Assembly (NCBI GenBank): GCA_017609225.1
Contig: JAFCEK010000011.1
Span: forward strand, 1 to 19,375
Origin: Candidatus Aenigmatarchaeota archaeon
Lineage (GTDB): Archaea > Aenigmatarchaeota > Aenigmatarchaeia > QMZP01
Direction: 5' to 3'
DNA: 19,375 bases
Of this stretch, positions 1 through 6,540 are shown in pieces. Made by a program: the position numbers and the translations under genes. How positions within the stretch are numbered: the stretch's first letter is position 1; the number at the start of each line of letters is the position of its first letter. The notes under the pieces were generated by a model, which was given only the letters and a program-made list of their open reading frames with translations, searched no databases and was not told the origin of the DNA.

Positions 1-758
1 CTTACCTGGAATGTCAGCCCGTTTTTCCTTTTATAAATTTTATTTTCAAAGAAACAGCTTGTATACCAGCTGGTAGCATATAGTTTTAATGTCTCATTTT
101 CAATAATGCCGTTGTCTATGTTATATTTTGTTTTATTATCAAAGTATGCAAAATCATCGTAAGAATCACATATATTGCCAATAGATTTGTTAGTGGAACA
201 TGCACCATCAACACAGCCATGAGGACATATTTTTTCTTCAATACTGTAATGTTCTTCTCTGCAATAACCCTCTCTTACTGAACAATAATAAGAATCTTCG
301 GGTGTGCACGAATATACATTTCTGTATCCTATCTTAGCCTCACTTATATACAGGATACATCTGTCTGTAAATTCCCTGGGGCCAAAAGGACCATCAAAGC
401 TGTCTCTTACTGTTCCCTTTACATAATAATTCTTTCCATTGTCTGAATCTGTGCACTTTTTATTTGCTGAAATACATGCACCATCTTTGCATCCGTTTGG
501 GCATTCTCTTGGGTTGCCTGTTGAAGTACCATAACCGTTATTTATGCAAAAATTTTCTCCTACATAACCATAAAATCCGGAATTTTCCGGGTAACAGAAG
601 TCCTCTGCATATACTTCTCCATTATAAAATATAGTTCCCTTTACCCATTTGTTATCTCCATTGTCTGTGTCTATACAGGGTGGCTCTGCAGCTGATGTAT
701 AAACAGAACTTAAAAAAACTGCAAATAATATTAAAATTAGAATAAAACTATTTTTCAT
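1..758 (-). CDS. Secreted Cys-rich repeat protein, N-terminal part
   Basis: Open minus-strand frame from ATG at 758 to the window edge: 252 codons, no stop, so the C-terminus is missing. Residues 1 to about 22 form a signal peptide (K/N start, long I/L/F/V core, then a small-residue TSAA site). Two diverged repeats follow, about residues 28-95 and 102-187. Each opens with C-x-D-(T/S)-D-N-G, has a KGT strand motif, and closes with CP(N/H)GC-x-DGAC. A third unit with fewer Cys begins near residue 198. I associate such repeats with secreted or surface proteins of Pacearchaeota/Woesearchaeota-like archaea; the function is unknown. The many paired Cys suggest disulfides outside the cell. The gene is more AT-rich than the ribosomal genes beside it. 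Start choice is clear because the signal peptide begins at this ATG. Confidence 0.8.
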   Translation of the reverse strand, partial: MKNSFILILILFAVFLSSVYTSAAEPPCIDTDNGDNKWVKGTIFYNGEVYAEDFCYPENSGFYGYVGENFCINNGYGTSTGNPRECPNGCKDGACISANKKCTDSDNGKNYYVKGTVRDSFDGPFGPREFTDRCILYISEAKIGYRNVYSCTPEDSYYCSVREGYCREEHYSIEEKICPHGCVDGACSTNKSIGNICDSYDDFAYFDNKTKYNIDNGIIENETLKLYATSWYTSCFFENKIYKRKNGLTFQV

Positions 759-784
759 TAATTAATAATTAGAATTGTGTGTTT

Positions 785-1309
785 TTATTCTTTTTCATGT
801 ATTTTTGGTTTTTGCTGCACTTTTTTCTTCTTTATACTCTCAACTTCAGCTGCAATCTTTTCATTTATATGCTTTCCCATTATCCTGCCTTCTGCTGGGA
901 GAATATCCTTTGAAACAGGGATTTCCATGCCAGCATCAACAGCTCCCTTAACTGCTGCATAAATTCTTGAACCTTTGGTTGATGTGTAAAGGCCTGCATC
1001 AAGTATTGCACTGGTAATCCTGTTTTTAACTGCCCTGGAGCCGCACAAAAATCCTGTCAGATAGGCAGCCGGCACATTGCCTCTGTGGAATTTCCAGCCA
1101 AGCCCTGCAAGCTCTCTGGAATCAGATGATACCATGGTTATGTCCCCTTTTGCATTGTGCTTTACAACCTGGCATATCATATTATTGGAGCTTTTTCTCA
1201 CTACAAATCTGGGCTTTCCGCTTTTTATGAGCTTTAGTCTTAGGCGGTAATCTGTTTTTCCCTGCCTTCTTCTTTTATGCTGTATGAATCTTGTCTTATT
1301 TCTTGCCAT
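785..1309 (-). CDS. rpl18: Large ribosomal subunit protein uL18
   Basis: 174 residues. Ribosomal protein uL18 (archaeal L18, eukaryotic L5 family) binds 5S rRNA in the large-subunit central protuberance. The basic N-terminus (MARNKTRFIQHKRRRQGKTDYR), the strand beginning LIKSGKPRFVVRKSSNN, the GWKFHRGNVPAAYLTGFLCG segment and a late AAVKGAVDAG segment are typical of the archaeal protein. The C-terminal tail is Lys-rich and low complexity. It is the last gene of the minus-strand block, and its start overlaps the rpl19e stop by 14 bases, implying translational coupling. The rpl19e-rpl18 neighbourhood is normal for archaea, but its attachment to rps2/enolase/rpoK brings together two clusters that are usually separate. 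Confidence 0.95.
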   Translation of the reverse strand: MARNKTRFIQHKRRRQGKTDYRLRLKLIKSGKPRFVVRKSSNNMICQVVKHNAKGDITMVSSDSRELAGLGWKFHRGNVPAAYLTGFLCGSRAVKNRITSAILDAGLYTSTKGSRIYAAVKGAVDAGMEIPVSKDILPAEGRIMGKHINEKIAAEVESIKKKKVQQKPKIHEKE

Positions 1310-1805
1310 TCTTCACACCTTTTGGTTTTTTTGTTCTGGCTGGCTTTTTTTCTTTTTTGGCTGCCTCTTTAAGGAGTTCATGTTCCTTTAGATAAAGCAT
1401 CAGATGCTTTTTGCTTCTGAAGCTTCCCCCCTTTATCTGAAGATATGTTTTTGTATAGGTCTTGCTGTCTATTCTCCCGGATGCCTTAAGTTCCTTTAAA
1501 AATTTTCTGAGTGTTCTTACTGCCTTTATCCAGGATTTTTTCTTTGGGTTTTTTGTCCTTGGGCTTCCTTTTCTGCTCCCAATACCCCTTCTTCTTCCCT
1601 TCTTTTTCTGCATCATTCTTTTTCTGGAGTAGAATTTTGAGGTTCCTTTCTTCTGGATTTTCTTTATAATGCCCCTTCTTATAAGATTCCTTATATCCTG
1701 CCTTGTCAGTGCCTCCTCAACTTCCTTTACTGACTGTATTTTTACTCTTGAAACTCCGCATTTCAGTATCTTTGCTGCAATTCTTTTCTGGGAAGCAAAG
1801 CTCAT
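1296..1805 (-). CDS. rpl19e: Large ribosomal subunit protein eL19
   Basis: 169 residues. eL19 is an archaeal/eukaryotic large-subunit protein absent from bacteria. Seen: the start MSFASQKRIAAKILKCG, the VEEALTRQDIRNLIRRGII helix, a dense basic stretch around residues 55-90, and a long helical C-terminus. The tail (about residues 145-169) is a Lys/Ala/Pro-rich low-complexity extension. The gene starts 11 bases after rps2 and overlaps rpl18 at its end, so it is in one transcript with both. Confidence 0.95.
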   Translation of the reverse strand: MSFASQKRIAAKILKCGVSRVKIQSVKEVEEALTRQDIRNLIRRGIIKKIQKKGTSKFYSRKRMMQKKKGRRRGIGSRKGSPRTKNPKKKSWIKAVRTLRKFLKELKASGRIDSKTYTKTYLQIKGGSFRSKKHLMLYLKEHELLKEAAKKEKKPARTKKPKGVKNGKK

Positions 1806-1816
1806 AACATCACTTT

Positions 1817-2410
1817 TTATTCGCCAAAGTCCTCAACCTTTAGCTTGAATTCTGAATCCTTTTTTATCTTTTTTCTTTTTTTGAGAATTTCTCTTGCCAG
1901 AATCCAGAATACAAGGGCAAGTGCCTTTTTGCCGTTGTTGTTCATTGGTATTATATAGTCAATGTCCTTTACTGTGTTGAATGTGTCTGCCATGGATATT
2001 ATTGGTATTCTTTTCTTTTTTGCCTCTTTTACTATCTGGTCATCAACCAGAGGGTCAACAATAAACACAACATCCGGCTCGAAAAATTCCTTAAATGAGG
2101 GGTTTGTAAGGGTTCCTGGAGGGAATCTCCCTGTTATCGCCCTGGCGCCCACCATTTCAGCAAATTTCTTTATGCCCTGAGCAGCATTTTCCTTTCTTGA
2201 TGCAACAAGTATCTTTTCAAATCCAGACAAAAAATTTGCAGCTATTTTTATCCTTTCATCAACCTTCTGAAGATTGAAAACAGCAAGGCCGTCATCTCTT
2301 ATTTTGTAAATAAACTGCTTCATGTAGGGAGTGCATGTTTTCATGCCTATATGTATGCCTGCAGTAAGATAGTCATTCTTCTTTACAAGCATTGTTTCTT
2401 TTGAAGCCAT
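1817..2410 (-). CDS. rps2: Small ribosomal subunit protein uS2
   Basis: 197 residues, the usual archaeal size. uS2 binds the small subunit near the platform. Recognisable: LTAGIHIGMKTCTPYMKQFIY near the N-terminus, GRFPPGTLTNPSFKEFFEPDVVFIVDP in the middle, and VKDIDYIIPMNNNGKKALALVFWILAREIL near the end. A GGGTGG ribosome-binding site (2415-2420, minus strand) lies 4 bases before the ATG. A TATA element (2452-2462) suggests the gene also has its own promoter after the enolase gene. Enolase next to rps2 is a conserved archaeal arrangement. Confidence 0.96.
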   Translation of the reverse strand: MASKETMLVKKNDYLTAGIHIGMKTCTPYMKQFIYKIRDDGLAVFNLQKVDERIKIAANFLSGFEKILVASRKENAAQGIKKFAEMVGARAITGRFPPGTLTNPSFKEFFEPDVVFIVDPLVDDQIVKEAKKKRIPIISMADTFNTVKDIDYIIPMNNNGKKALALVFWILAREILKKRKKIKKDSEFKLKVEDFGE

Positions 2411-2414
2411 GATT

Positions 2415-2462
2415 CCACCCTAAGTTAATTGGTATGATATTAATTAGTAAAGGTTTATAAAA
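2415..2462 (-). promoter_or_regulatory. rps2 promoter and ribosome-binding site
   Basis: Minus strand: TTTTATAAACC (2462-2452) resembles an archaeal TATA box. A transcript starting about 25 bases later would have a leader of roughly 20 bases holding GGGTGG (2420-2415), 4 bases before the rps2 ATG. It would let the ribosomal protein genes be transcribed independently of enolase. Confidence 0.5.
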
Positions 2463-2464
2463 GT

Positions 2465-3643
2465 TTAAAGAGGCAAATCTGACATTCTTGCATTTGGTAT
2501 TTCTTCCCAGAGCTCTATTAATCTGTTATGTTTTGGTATATCTGCTCCTGTGGCGCTTATTTTTATCAGAGGCGCTTCCCATGCCACTGCAAGGTCGGAA
2601 AGCCATGTGTCATGGGTTTCCCTTGACCTGTGGGAGGGTATTATTGTTATGCTGTTCCTTTTTGCTATTTCCACAACCCTTTCTGTAAGGTTCAGGCTTC
2701 CAATCTGGTTTGGCTTTATTATTATGCCGTTGCTTGAGCTGTTTTTGATGCCTGTACCCAGTCTCTTTGGGTTGGTGCTGTAAATATCATCCCCCACGAC
2801 AAGTGCCTTTTTTCCAAGCTCTTCTGTAAGGTTTCTGAAGCTTTTAAAATCATTTTCATGAAAGGGGTCCTCAAGATAGTAAATCCTGTATTTTTTTGCT
2901 GCCTCCAGAACAAGATTGAAATGCCCCTCCTTCGAGAGGGTTTTTTTCTCTGTTTTGTATTTATAGCCCTTCCCTGTCCAGAAGCTTGAAGCTGCAAAAT
3001 CTATGCCTATTTTCATGTTATAGTCAGCTGCAATATCAGAGAGAAAATCCAGTGTTTTGAAATTGTCAAGACCTGCCATCCAGGCATTTTCCAGATTCCT
3101 GCCAAGCAGGATTTTTTTCTCCTTCAGCTCCTCCCCGATAACCTTCCATGCATCAACAACTATCTTCAATGCCTCAGCAGGGCTTTTTGCCCTTGCTGGA
3201 AGCAGAAGGAATTCCTGCCAGTCAGAATGCCCATGATGTTTTCCTCCACCAATCATATTGCTCAGGGGGCAGGGAAACGCTGAGGGGAATCTTCCTGTTA
3301 TTTTCCATAGCTTGTTCCCTGTTGCCGCCTTTGCTGCTGCTATGCCCAAAGCCAAGGCAAGATTCCCTCCAATATTGCTGAAATTTTCTGTGCCATCCAT
3401 CCTCAGGAGCATGGCCTCAATTCTTCTCCAGTCATTTTCATCCTTTGCTATGAGCTGGCTTCTGATTTCTGAAAAAACCTGTTTTGCCTTTCTGAATGGA
3501 ACTGATTTTGCTTCTGCCTTTCCCTTTGATGTTCCGGCTGGCACGTTTGCTGTGTATTCACCGTTTTCTGTAAAAATCTTTACCTCTAATGTTTCATCTC
3601 CCCAGAAATTGAAGGATTTGTACAGCTTGATGTTGTGAATCAT
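2465..3643 (-). CDS. eno: Enolase, divergent
   Basis: 392 residues, shorter than the usual 410-430. Enolase converts 2-phosphoglycerate to phosphoenolpyruvate. Conserved: the substrate loop VPAGTSKGKAEA; QEFLLLP (catalytic Glu); IGIDFAAS, YYLEDPF and VVGDDIYSTNPKRL (the three Mg2+ acids); IIIKPNQIGSL (catalytic Lys); and IPSHRSRETHDT, then a later LIK. Divergent: the N-terminal DSRGNPT motif is replaced by KSFNFWGDETLEV, and the GDEGGFAP loop, whose Glu is catalytic in yeast enolase, reads LGRNLENAWMAGLDN. I cannot tell whether the Glu in LEN replaces it. All metal ligands remain, so it is probably active, and this may be a lineage feature. It sits between rpoK and rps2, the standard archaeal location. 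Confidence 0.88.
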   Translation of the reverse strand: MIHNIKLYKSFNFWGDETLEVKIFTENGEYTANVPAGTSKGKAEAKSVPFRKAKQVFSEIRSQLIAKDENDWRRIEAMLLRMDGTENFSNIGGNLALALGIAAAKAATGNKLWKITGRFPSAFPCPLSNMIGGGKHHGHSDWQEFLLLPARAKSPAEALKIVVDAWKVIGEELKEKKILLGRNLENAWMAGLDNFKTLDFLSDIAADYNMKIGIDFAASSFWTGKGYKYKTEKKTLSKEGHFNLVLEAAKKYRIYYLEDPFHENDFKSFRNLTEELGKKALVVGDDIYSTNPKRLGTGIKNSSSNGIIIKPNQIGSLNLTERVVEIAKRNSITIIPSHRSRETHDTWLSDLAVAWEAPLIKISATGADIPKHNRLIELWEEIPNARMSDLPL

Positions 3644-3675
3644 GTAAAATAATTATCTTCAGAACTTAAAATCTG

Positions 3676-3912
3676 TTATTTTTTGTCTTTGTTCTCTGTT
3701 TTCTTTGCTGCTTCCTCTTTCACATCAAGCGGTATCATGCCTGCATCCCATTCAAGCTTTGCTATATCTATTGGCTTGAGGCTGCCCCTAGGGACATCCA
3801 CCAGAACAGGAGATCCCTGGGATATCTGCAAAGCCCTGGCTGAGATTATTCTGGTTTTCTCATATCTCGTGTACTTCCTTGGTTCTTTCATAAGCCCATC
3901 TTGTTGCATCAA
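3676..3912 (-). CDS. rpoK: RNA polymerase subunit RpoK (Rpb6/omega)
   Basis: 78 residues. RpoK is the archaeal counterpart of Rpb6/omega and stabilises the largest RNA polymerase subunit. The core KYTRYEKTRIISARALQISQG, then PVLVDVP and the LKPIDIAKLEWDAGMIPLDV block, is the diagnostic Rpb6 region. The C-terminus is a short K/E tail. Starts are possible at Met1, Met2 or Met8; the core begins after Met8, so the true N-terminus may be shorter. It lies 15 bases after the PAC2-family gene and 32 before enolase, within the archaeal rpoK-eno-rps2 order. Confidence 0.9.
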   Translation of the reverse strand: MMQQDGLMKEPRKYTRYEKTRIISARALQISQGSPVLVDVPRGSLKPIDIAKLEWDAGMIPLDVKEEAAKKTENKDKK

Positions 3913-3927
3913 AAATATAAAGTTTTC

Positions 3928-4725
3928 CTATCCGATATATCTTAGCTGTTCCTTTCCTTTCACAGGTGCCTTTTCTTCCTTTGTTATTTCCATCAGTGCC
4001 TTTCTCTGCAGGCTTTCAACCTTCTTTATGAAATGCTCCATTTCTTTTACCCTCTGGTCAAGTTTGCTCATGTCAACCTTTACCTGGAGTATTTTTGTAA
4101 GGCTTTTCAGCACAACCTCTGCTGATTTTGGATCAGTAACTATCGGAAAGCCAGATGTTTCGCCCAGAAGGCATGTTCCCTTCATTCCCCTTTCTTTTCC
4201 AAGGCCAAGCAGCAATCCGGCCGCTCCCACAATATATCCAACCTTTTCGCCTGCATTGAATTTCACATTAAAGCCCCTGTATTTTTTCAGGAGTTCCTTG
4301 TCTGTTACAGCTCCAAGCGTCTGGGGCTCTTCTTCCAGTTCTCCTGTGGCAAGCCCCCCTATAGTGATTATCTCTTTTGTTCCAAACCCCTGCACAAAAT
4401 CCAGAATTTTTTCAATAACTTCATAATGACCGTTTGGTGAGAGCGCCTGGCAGTCCCCTATCAGGAATATTATGTCCTGCTGCCCCCTTTTCTTTGCCTT
4501 CCAGTAATAGAATTCATTCTTCAGCAGATGTATATGGTAGTTTTCATGCAGCATCACAAACGGGAAAAAATGCTCTGAATGAAGCTCTGCAAATTTCTTT
4601 GCCTTAAGCTCTTCAATAAGATAGCCAACAGCCACCCTTCCTATGTTTCCAACGCCCGGAAGGCCTTCGATCAGGATAGGGTTTTTAAGCCTTGGCTTCT
4701 TTCCTATAAGCTTTATTACTGTCAT
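3928..4725 (-). CDS. PAC2-family proteasome assembly chaperone-like protein
   Basis: 265 residues. The PAC2 fold is shown by PILIEGLPGVGNIGRVAVGYLIEEL at residues 16-40, LIGDCQALSPNGHYEVIEKILDF near 88-110, IITIGGLATGE, and GAAGLLLGLGKERGMKGTCLLGETSGFP. Archaeal relatives include PbaB, linked to proteasome assembly. A coiled C-terminal segment (about 215-250) precedes a tail ending RYIG. Pyrococcus PbaA ends in a proteasome-docking HbYX motif; here the Tyr is third from the end, so that motif is not clearly present. It has a GAGGGG ribosome-binding site (4731-4736) 5 bases before ATG. It heads the transcript that continues into rpoK, enolase and ribosomal proteins. Confidence 0.8.
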   Translation of the reverse strand: MTVIKLIGKKPRLKNPILIEGLPGVGNIGRVAVGYLIEELKAKKFAELHSEHFFPFVMLHENYHIHLLKNEFYYWKAKKRGQQDIIFLIGDCQALSPNGHYEVIEKILDFVQGFGTKEIITIGGLATGELEEEPQTLGAVTDKELLKKYRGFNVKFNAGEKVGYIVGAAGLLLGLGKERGMKGTCLLGETSGFPIVTDPKSAEVVLKSLTKILQVKVDMSKLDQRVKEMEHFIKKVESLQRKALMEITKEEKAPVKGKEQLRYIG

Positions 4726-4730
4726 AAAAG

Positions 4731-4778
4731 CCCCTCTTATGCTGAACCATAAGGTTCAATGCAGCATTATTTATATAT
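4731..4778 (-). promoter_or_regulatory. Promoter with a palindrome at the expected transcription start of the PAC2-rpoK-eno block
   Basis: Minus strand: a TATA-like CATATATAAAT lies at 4778-4768, and a GAGGGG ribosome-binding site at 4736-4731. Between them is a perfect inverted repeat, TGAACC (4743-4748) and GGTTCA (4753-4758) with a 4-base spacer. The predicted start site (about 25 bases from TATA, near 4747) falls inside the palindrome, the position expected of an archaeal repressor operator. The regulator is unknown. Confidence 0.45.
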
Positions 4779-4797
4779 GATTAAGATTATTTAAATA
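4770..4797 (+). promoter_or_regulatory. TATA-like elements before the tRNA-Glu/tRNA-Ile unit
   Basis: TTTATATATG (4770-4779) and TATTTAAATAC (about 4788-4797) are two plus-strand TATA candidates. The second predicts a start near 4818-4822, leaving about 40 bases of 5' leader before mature tRNA-Glu. Confidence 0.35.
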
Positions 4798-4820
4798 CAA
4801 TTAACTGCGATAGTTGGCCA

Positions 4821-5030
4821 CTAACACTGTGCATGAAGCTGTTCCCCTCACAGATTGCTGCTCCCGTCGTCTAGTCCGGTCAAGGACACGAGGTTCTCGA
4901 CCTCGTAACCTGGGTTCAAAACAGCTGTTACTGGTTTCAGAAATAGCTGCTGTGACAATCCCAGCGGGAGCGTGCATCTGACTGCTGACACTGTTAAAGA
5001 GTTTATTATCACGTAGATGCACAGTTTTAG
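4821..5030 (+). repeat. Imperfect inverted repeat bracketing tRNA-Glu
   Basis: 4821-4834 (CTAACACTGTGCAT) pairs with 5017-5030 (ATGCACAGTTTTAG) at 13 of 14 positions and encloses the whole tRNA-Glu gene. The 3' arm can instead pair locally: GTGCATCT (4972-4979, starting at the tRNA discriminator base) with AGATGCAC (5015-5022), 8 perfect pairs. The two pairings exclude each other. The role is unknown; a precursor-processing stem is one reading. Confidence 0.5.
4860..4972 (+). tRNA. tRNA-Glu(CTC) with a T-loop intron
   Basis: Acceptor GCTCCCG pairs with CGGGAGC (4965-4971), with G73 at 4972 and no encoded CCA. The D-stem is GTC/GAC. The anticodon arm is CGAGG-TTCTCGA-CCTCG with CTC at 4896-4898 and no intron. 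The T-stem CTGGG is followed by TTCAAA, then a 38-nt insertion (4921-4958) before T60 and CCCAG, so the intron is at 59/60. Exons are 4860-4920 and 4959-4972 (75 nt). The intron folds as CAGCTGTT with AATAGCTG, and 54-57 can pair with the intron end at 3 of 4 positions, giving a slightly relaxed bulge-helix-bulge. Confidence 0.9.
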
Positions 5031-5043
5031 CTGTCAGCTTTAT

Positions 5044-5126
5044 GGGTCCATGGCTCAGTGGTAGAGCGCCACGCTGATATGCTGGCAGAAACGTGGAGGC
5101 CGAGGGTTCGATTCCCTCTGGACCCA
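5044..5126 (+). tRNA. tRNA-Ile(GAT) with an 11-nt intron
   Basis: Acceptor GGGTCCA pairs with TGGACCC; discriminator A at 5126, no CCA. D-arm GCTC-AGTGGTA-GAGC. Anticodon stem CCACG/CGTGG encloses 18 nt: CTGATA, an 11-nt intron (5080-5090), then A38. This gives anticodon GAT (5076-5078) with a canonical 37/38 intron. The intron end GCAG pairs with 32-35 (CTGA) at 3 of 4 positions. T-arm GAGGG-TTCGATT-CCCTC is uninterrupted. It lies 71 bases after tRNA-Glu, probably in the same transcript. Confidence 0.93.
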
Positions 5127-5160
5127 TATGAGGATAACGATTTCAGTTTAAGACTTTATA

Positions 5161-5247
5161 TGGACCGGCTGGGAATTGAACCCAGAGTCTCAACCTTTTC
5201 CGTAATTTAAATGCGAAGGTTGCGTGATACCGTTTCACCACCGGCCC
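5161..5247 (-). tRNA. tRNA-Ala(CGC) with a 15-nt intron
   Basis: Minus strand. Acceptor GGGCCGG/CCGGTCC carries the G3:U70 pair, the alanine identity element; discriminator A at 5161. D-arm GTGA-AACGGTA-TCAC. Anticodon stem CAACC/GGTTG with loop TTCGCA, intron 5197-5211, then A38; anticodon CGC at 5213-5215. The intron end CGGA pairs with 32-35 (TTCG), completing a 4-pair central helix with 3-nt bulges at 37/38. T-arm CTGGG-TTCAATT-CCCAG is uninterrupted. A TATA-like TTAATAAAATATT lies about 20 bases upstream, so the transcript may have almost no leader. Confidence 0.9.
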
Positions 5248-5287
5248 TATATGAATATTTTATTAACCTGTAATTAAAGAAATTAAA

Positions 5288-5842
5288 ATGGTACTTGATA
5301 TATTCAATATATTCGTTCTGGTTGAAAGCATATGGCTCATTCTGCCTGCATATGCAGGCAATGGACTTGTTCCTATTTTCAGGAAATACTGCAGGCATCC
5401 CATTGACGGGGGCAGGCATCTTGGCAAAAACAGGCTGTTCGGTGACGGGAAAACCTGGGAAGGTTTTTTTATTGGCATAATAATTGTGATTTTCATAGCA
5501 CTGGTTGAACAGCTTGCATTTCCCTTCCTGCCATGGGATATGTCCCCTGTTGCGCTTGTGATTTTTCCCATGAATATGGTAACAGGCATTCTTTTAGGAT
5601 TTGGAGCAATGCTCGGGGATTTGTTCGGTTCTTTCATAAAAAGAAGGCTTGGAATTGATAGGGGAAGACCAACATTCTTTATAGACCAGGAGTTTTTTGT
5701 GATTTTTGCCCTGCTGTTTGCTGGAACAGCAAGCTTTATAAAATATCAATGGATAATATTTCTTTTAATTATCACGCCAATAATTCACTGGATTGCAAAC
5801 CTGATAGGATATTTTCTGGGGGTTACAAGAAGGCCCTGGTAA
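5288..5842 (+). CDS. carS: CDP-archaeol synthase
   Basis: 184 residues. CarS (DUF46) is an integral membrane CTP transferase that activates unsaturated archaetidic acid to CDP-archaeol, feeding archaeal phospholipid head-group synthesis. Seen: PAYAGNG near residues 20-26 and PIDGG-x-HLGKNRLFGDGKTWEGFF at 38-60, the family signature. Also GAMLGDLFGSFIKRRLGIDRG (about 105-125) and DQEFF, where many homologues have DQLDF. Four or five hydrophobic segments cover most of the protein. It starts 40 bases from the divergent tRNA-Ala gene, and 38 bases separate its stop from the HAD gene. Confidence 0.93.
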   Translation: MVLDIFNIFVLVESIWLILPAYAGNGLVPIFRKYCRHPIDGGRHLGKNRLFGDGKTWEGFFIGIIIVIFIALVEQLAFPFLPWDMSPVALVIFPMNMVTGILLGFGAMLGDLFGSFIKRRLGIDRGRPTFFIDQEFFVIFALLFAGTASFIKYQWIIFLLIITPIIHWIANLIGYFLGVTRRPW

Positions 5843-5880
5843 AATACTGCCAGGGTTGTGTGGTAAATGAATGGGATTAT

Positions 5881-6540
5881 ATGCTAAAGGTTATTGTGTT
5901 TGACTTGTGGAATACGCTTGCCTATAATAACAGAAATGAGCTGAATCCAATGCTTCAGCTTATGAAACGGGTAGGGTTTAAATCAGATTCCTACAAGAAA
6001 CTGGAAAATGCATTTATGAGGAAAAGGTTTCCAAGTGTAATTGAGGCTGTGAAAAGCGTCTGCAGGGAACTTGGCATAGAGGCCAGCAATGAATTGGTAA
6101 GGGATCTGCTGGATATATGGGACCTCTCCAAGTTTCATTTTGAATTTTTTCCTGATGTAATTCCGGTCCTGAAAAAGCTCAGGGAAAAATACAGGATAGG
6201 CCTTATATCCAATACAGACTGCTTTTCTGTAAGGGATTTTTTCCTGAGGGGATATAAAAAATATTTTGATGCTGTGGTTTTTTCATATGAAGCCGGACTA
6301 ATAAAGCCGGATTCCAAGATTTTCAGGCTGGTATTGAAGAATATGGATGCTGAACCAGAGGAGGCTGTAATGGTTGGTGATAATCTGAAGGATGATGTGC
6401 TGGCAGCAAAAAAACTTGGGATGAAGGCTGTTCTGATAAAAAGAAATCCAAAGGAATTCAATTTCTCTCCAAGCTGGATTGAAAAGGGAAGCTATCCTGA
6501 TACCATACACAGCTTAAAAGAACTTGAAAGGTTTCTATAA
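5881..6540 (+). CDS. HAD-superfamily hydrolase with a DLWNT nucleophile motif
   Basis: 219 residues from ATG 5881; the frame is open further upstream but would overlap carS, and motif I begins right after this ATG. Motifs: FDLWNT (residues 6-11, nucleophile Asp), GLISNTD (motif II, about residue 104), KPDSKIF (motif III Lys) and VMVGDNLKDDVLAAKKLG (motif IV). A helical cap lies at about 20-90. The usual second Asp of DxD is Trp. Phosphatases use that Asp as general acid/base, whereas haloacid dehalogenases lack it, so substrate and reaction are uncertain. Its 3' end overlaps the convergent tmk stop by 6 bases. Confidence 0.8.
   Translation: MLKVIVFDLWNTLAYNNRNELNPMLQLMKRVGFKSDSYKKLENAFMRKRFPSVIEAVKSVCRELGIEASNELVRDLLDIWDLSKFHFEFFPDVIPVLKKLREKYRIGLISNTDCFSVRDFFLRGYKKYFDAVVFSYEAGLIKPDSKIFRLVLKNMDAEPEEAVMVGDNLKDDVLAAKKLGMKAVLIKRNPKEFNFSPSWIEKGSYPDTIHSLKELERFL

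Noticed and set aside
4801..5127. Minus-strand 108-residue open frame beginning MGPEGIEPSAS
   Set aside because: It runs antisense through tRNA-Ile and tRNA-Glu; the MGPEGIEPS start is a familiar artefact of translating the T-arm and acceptor of a tRNA.
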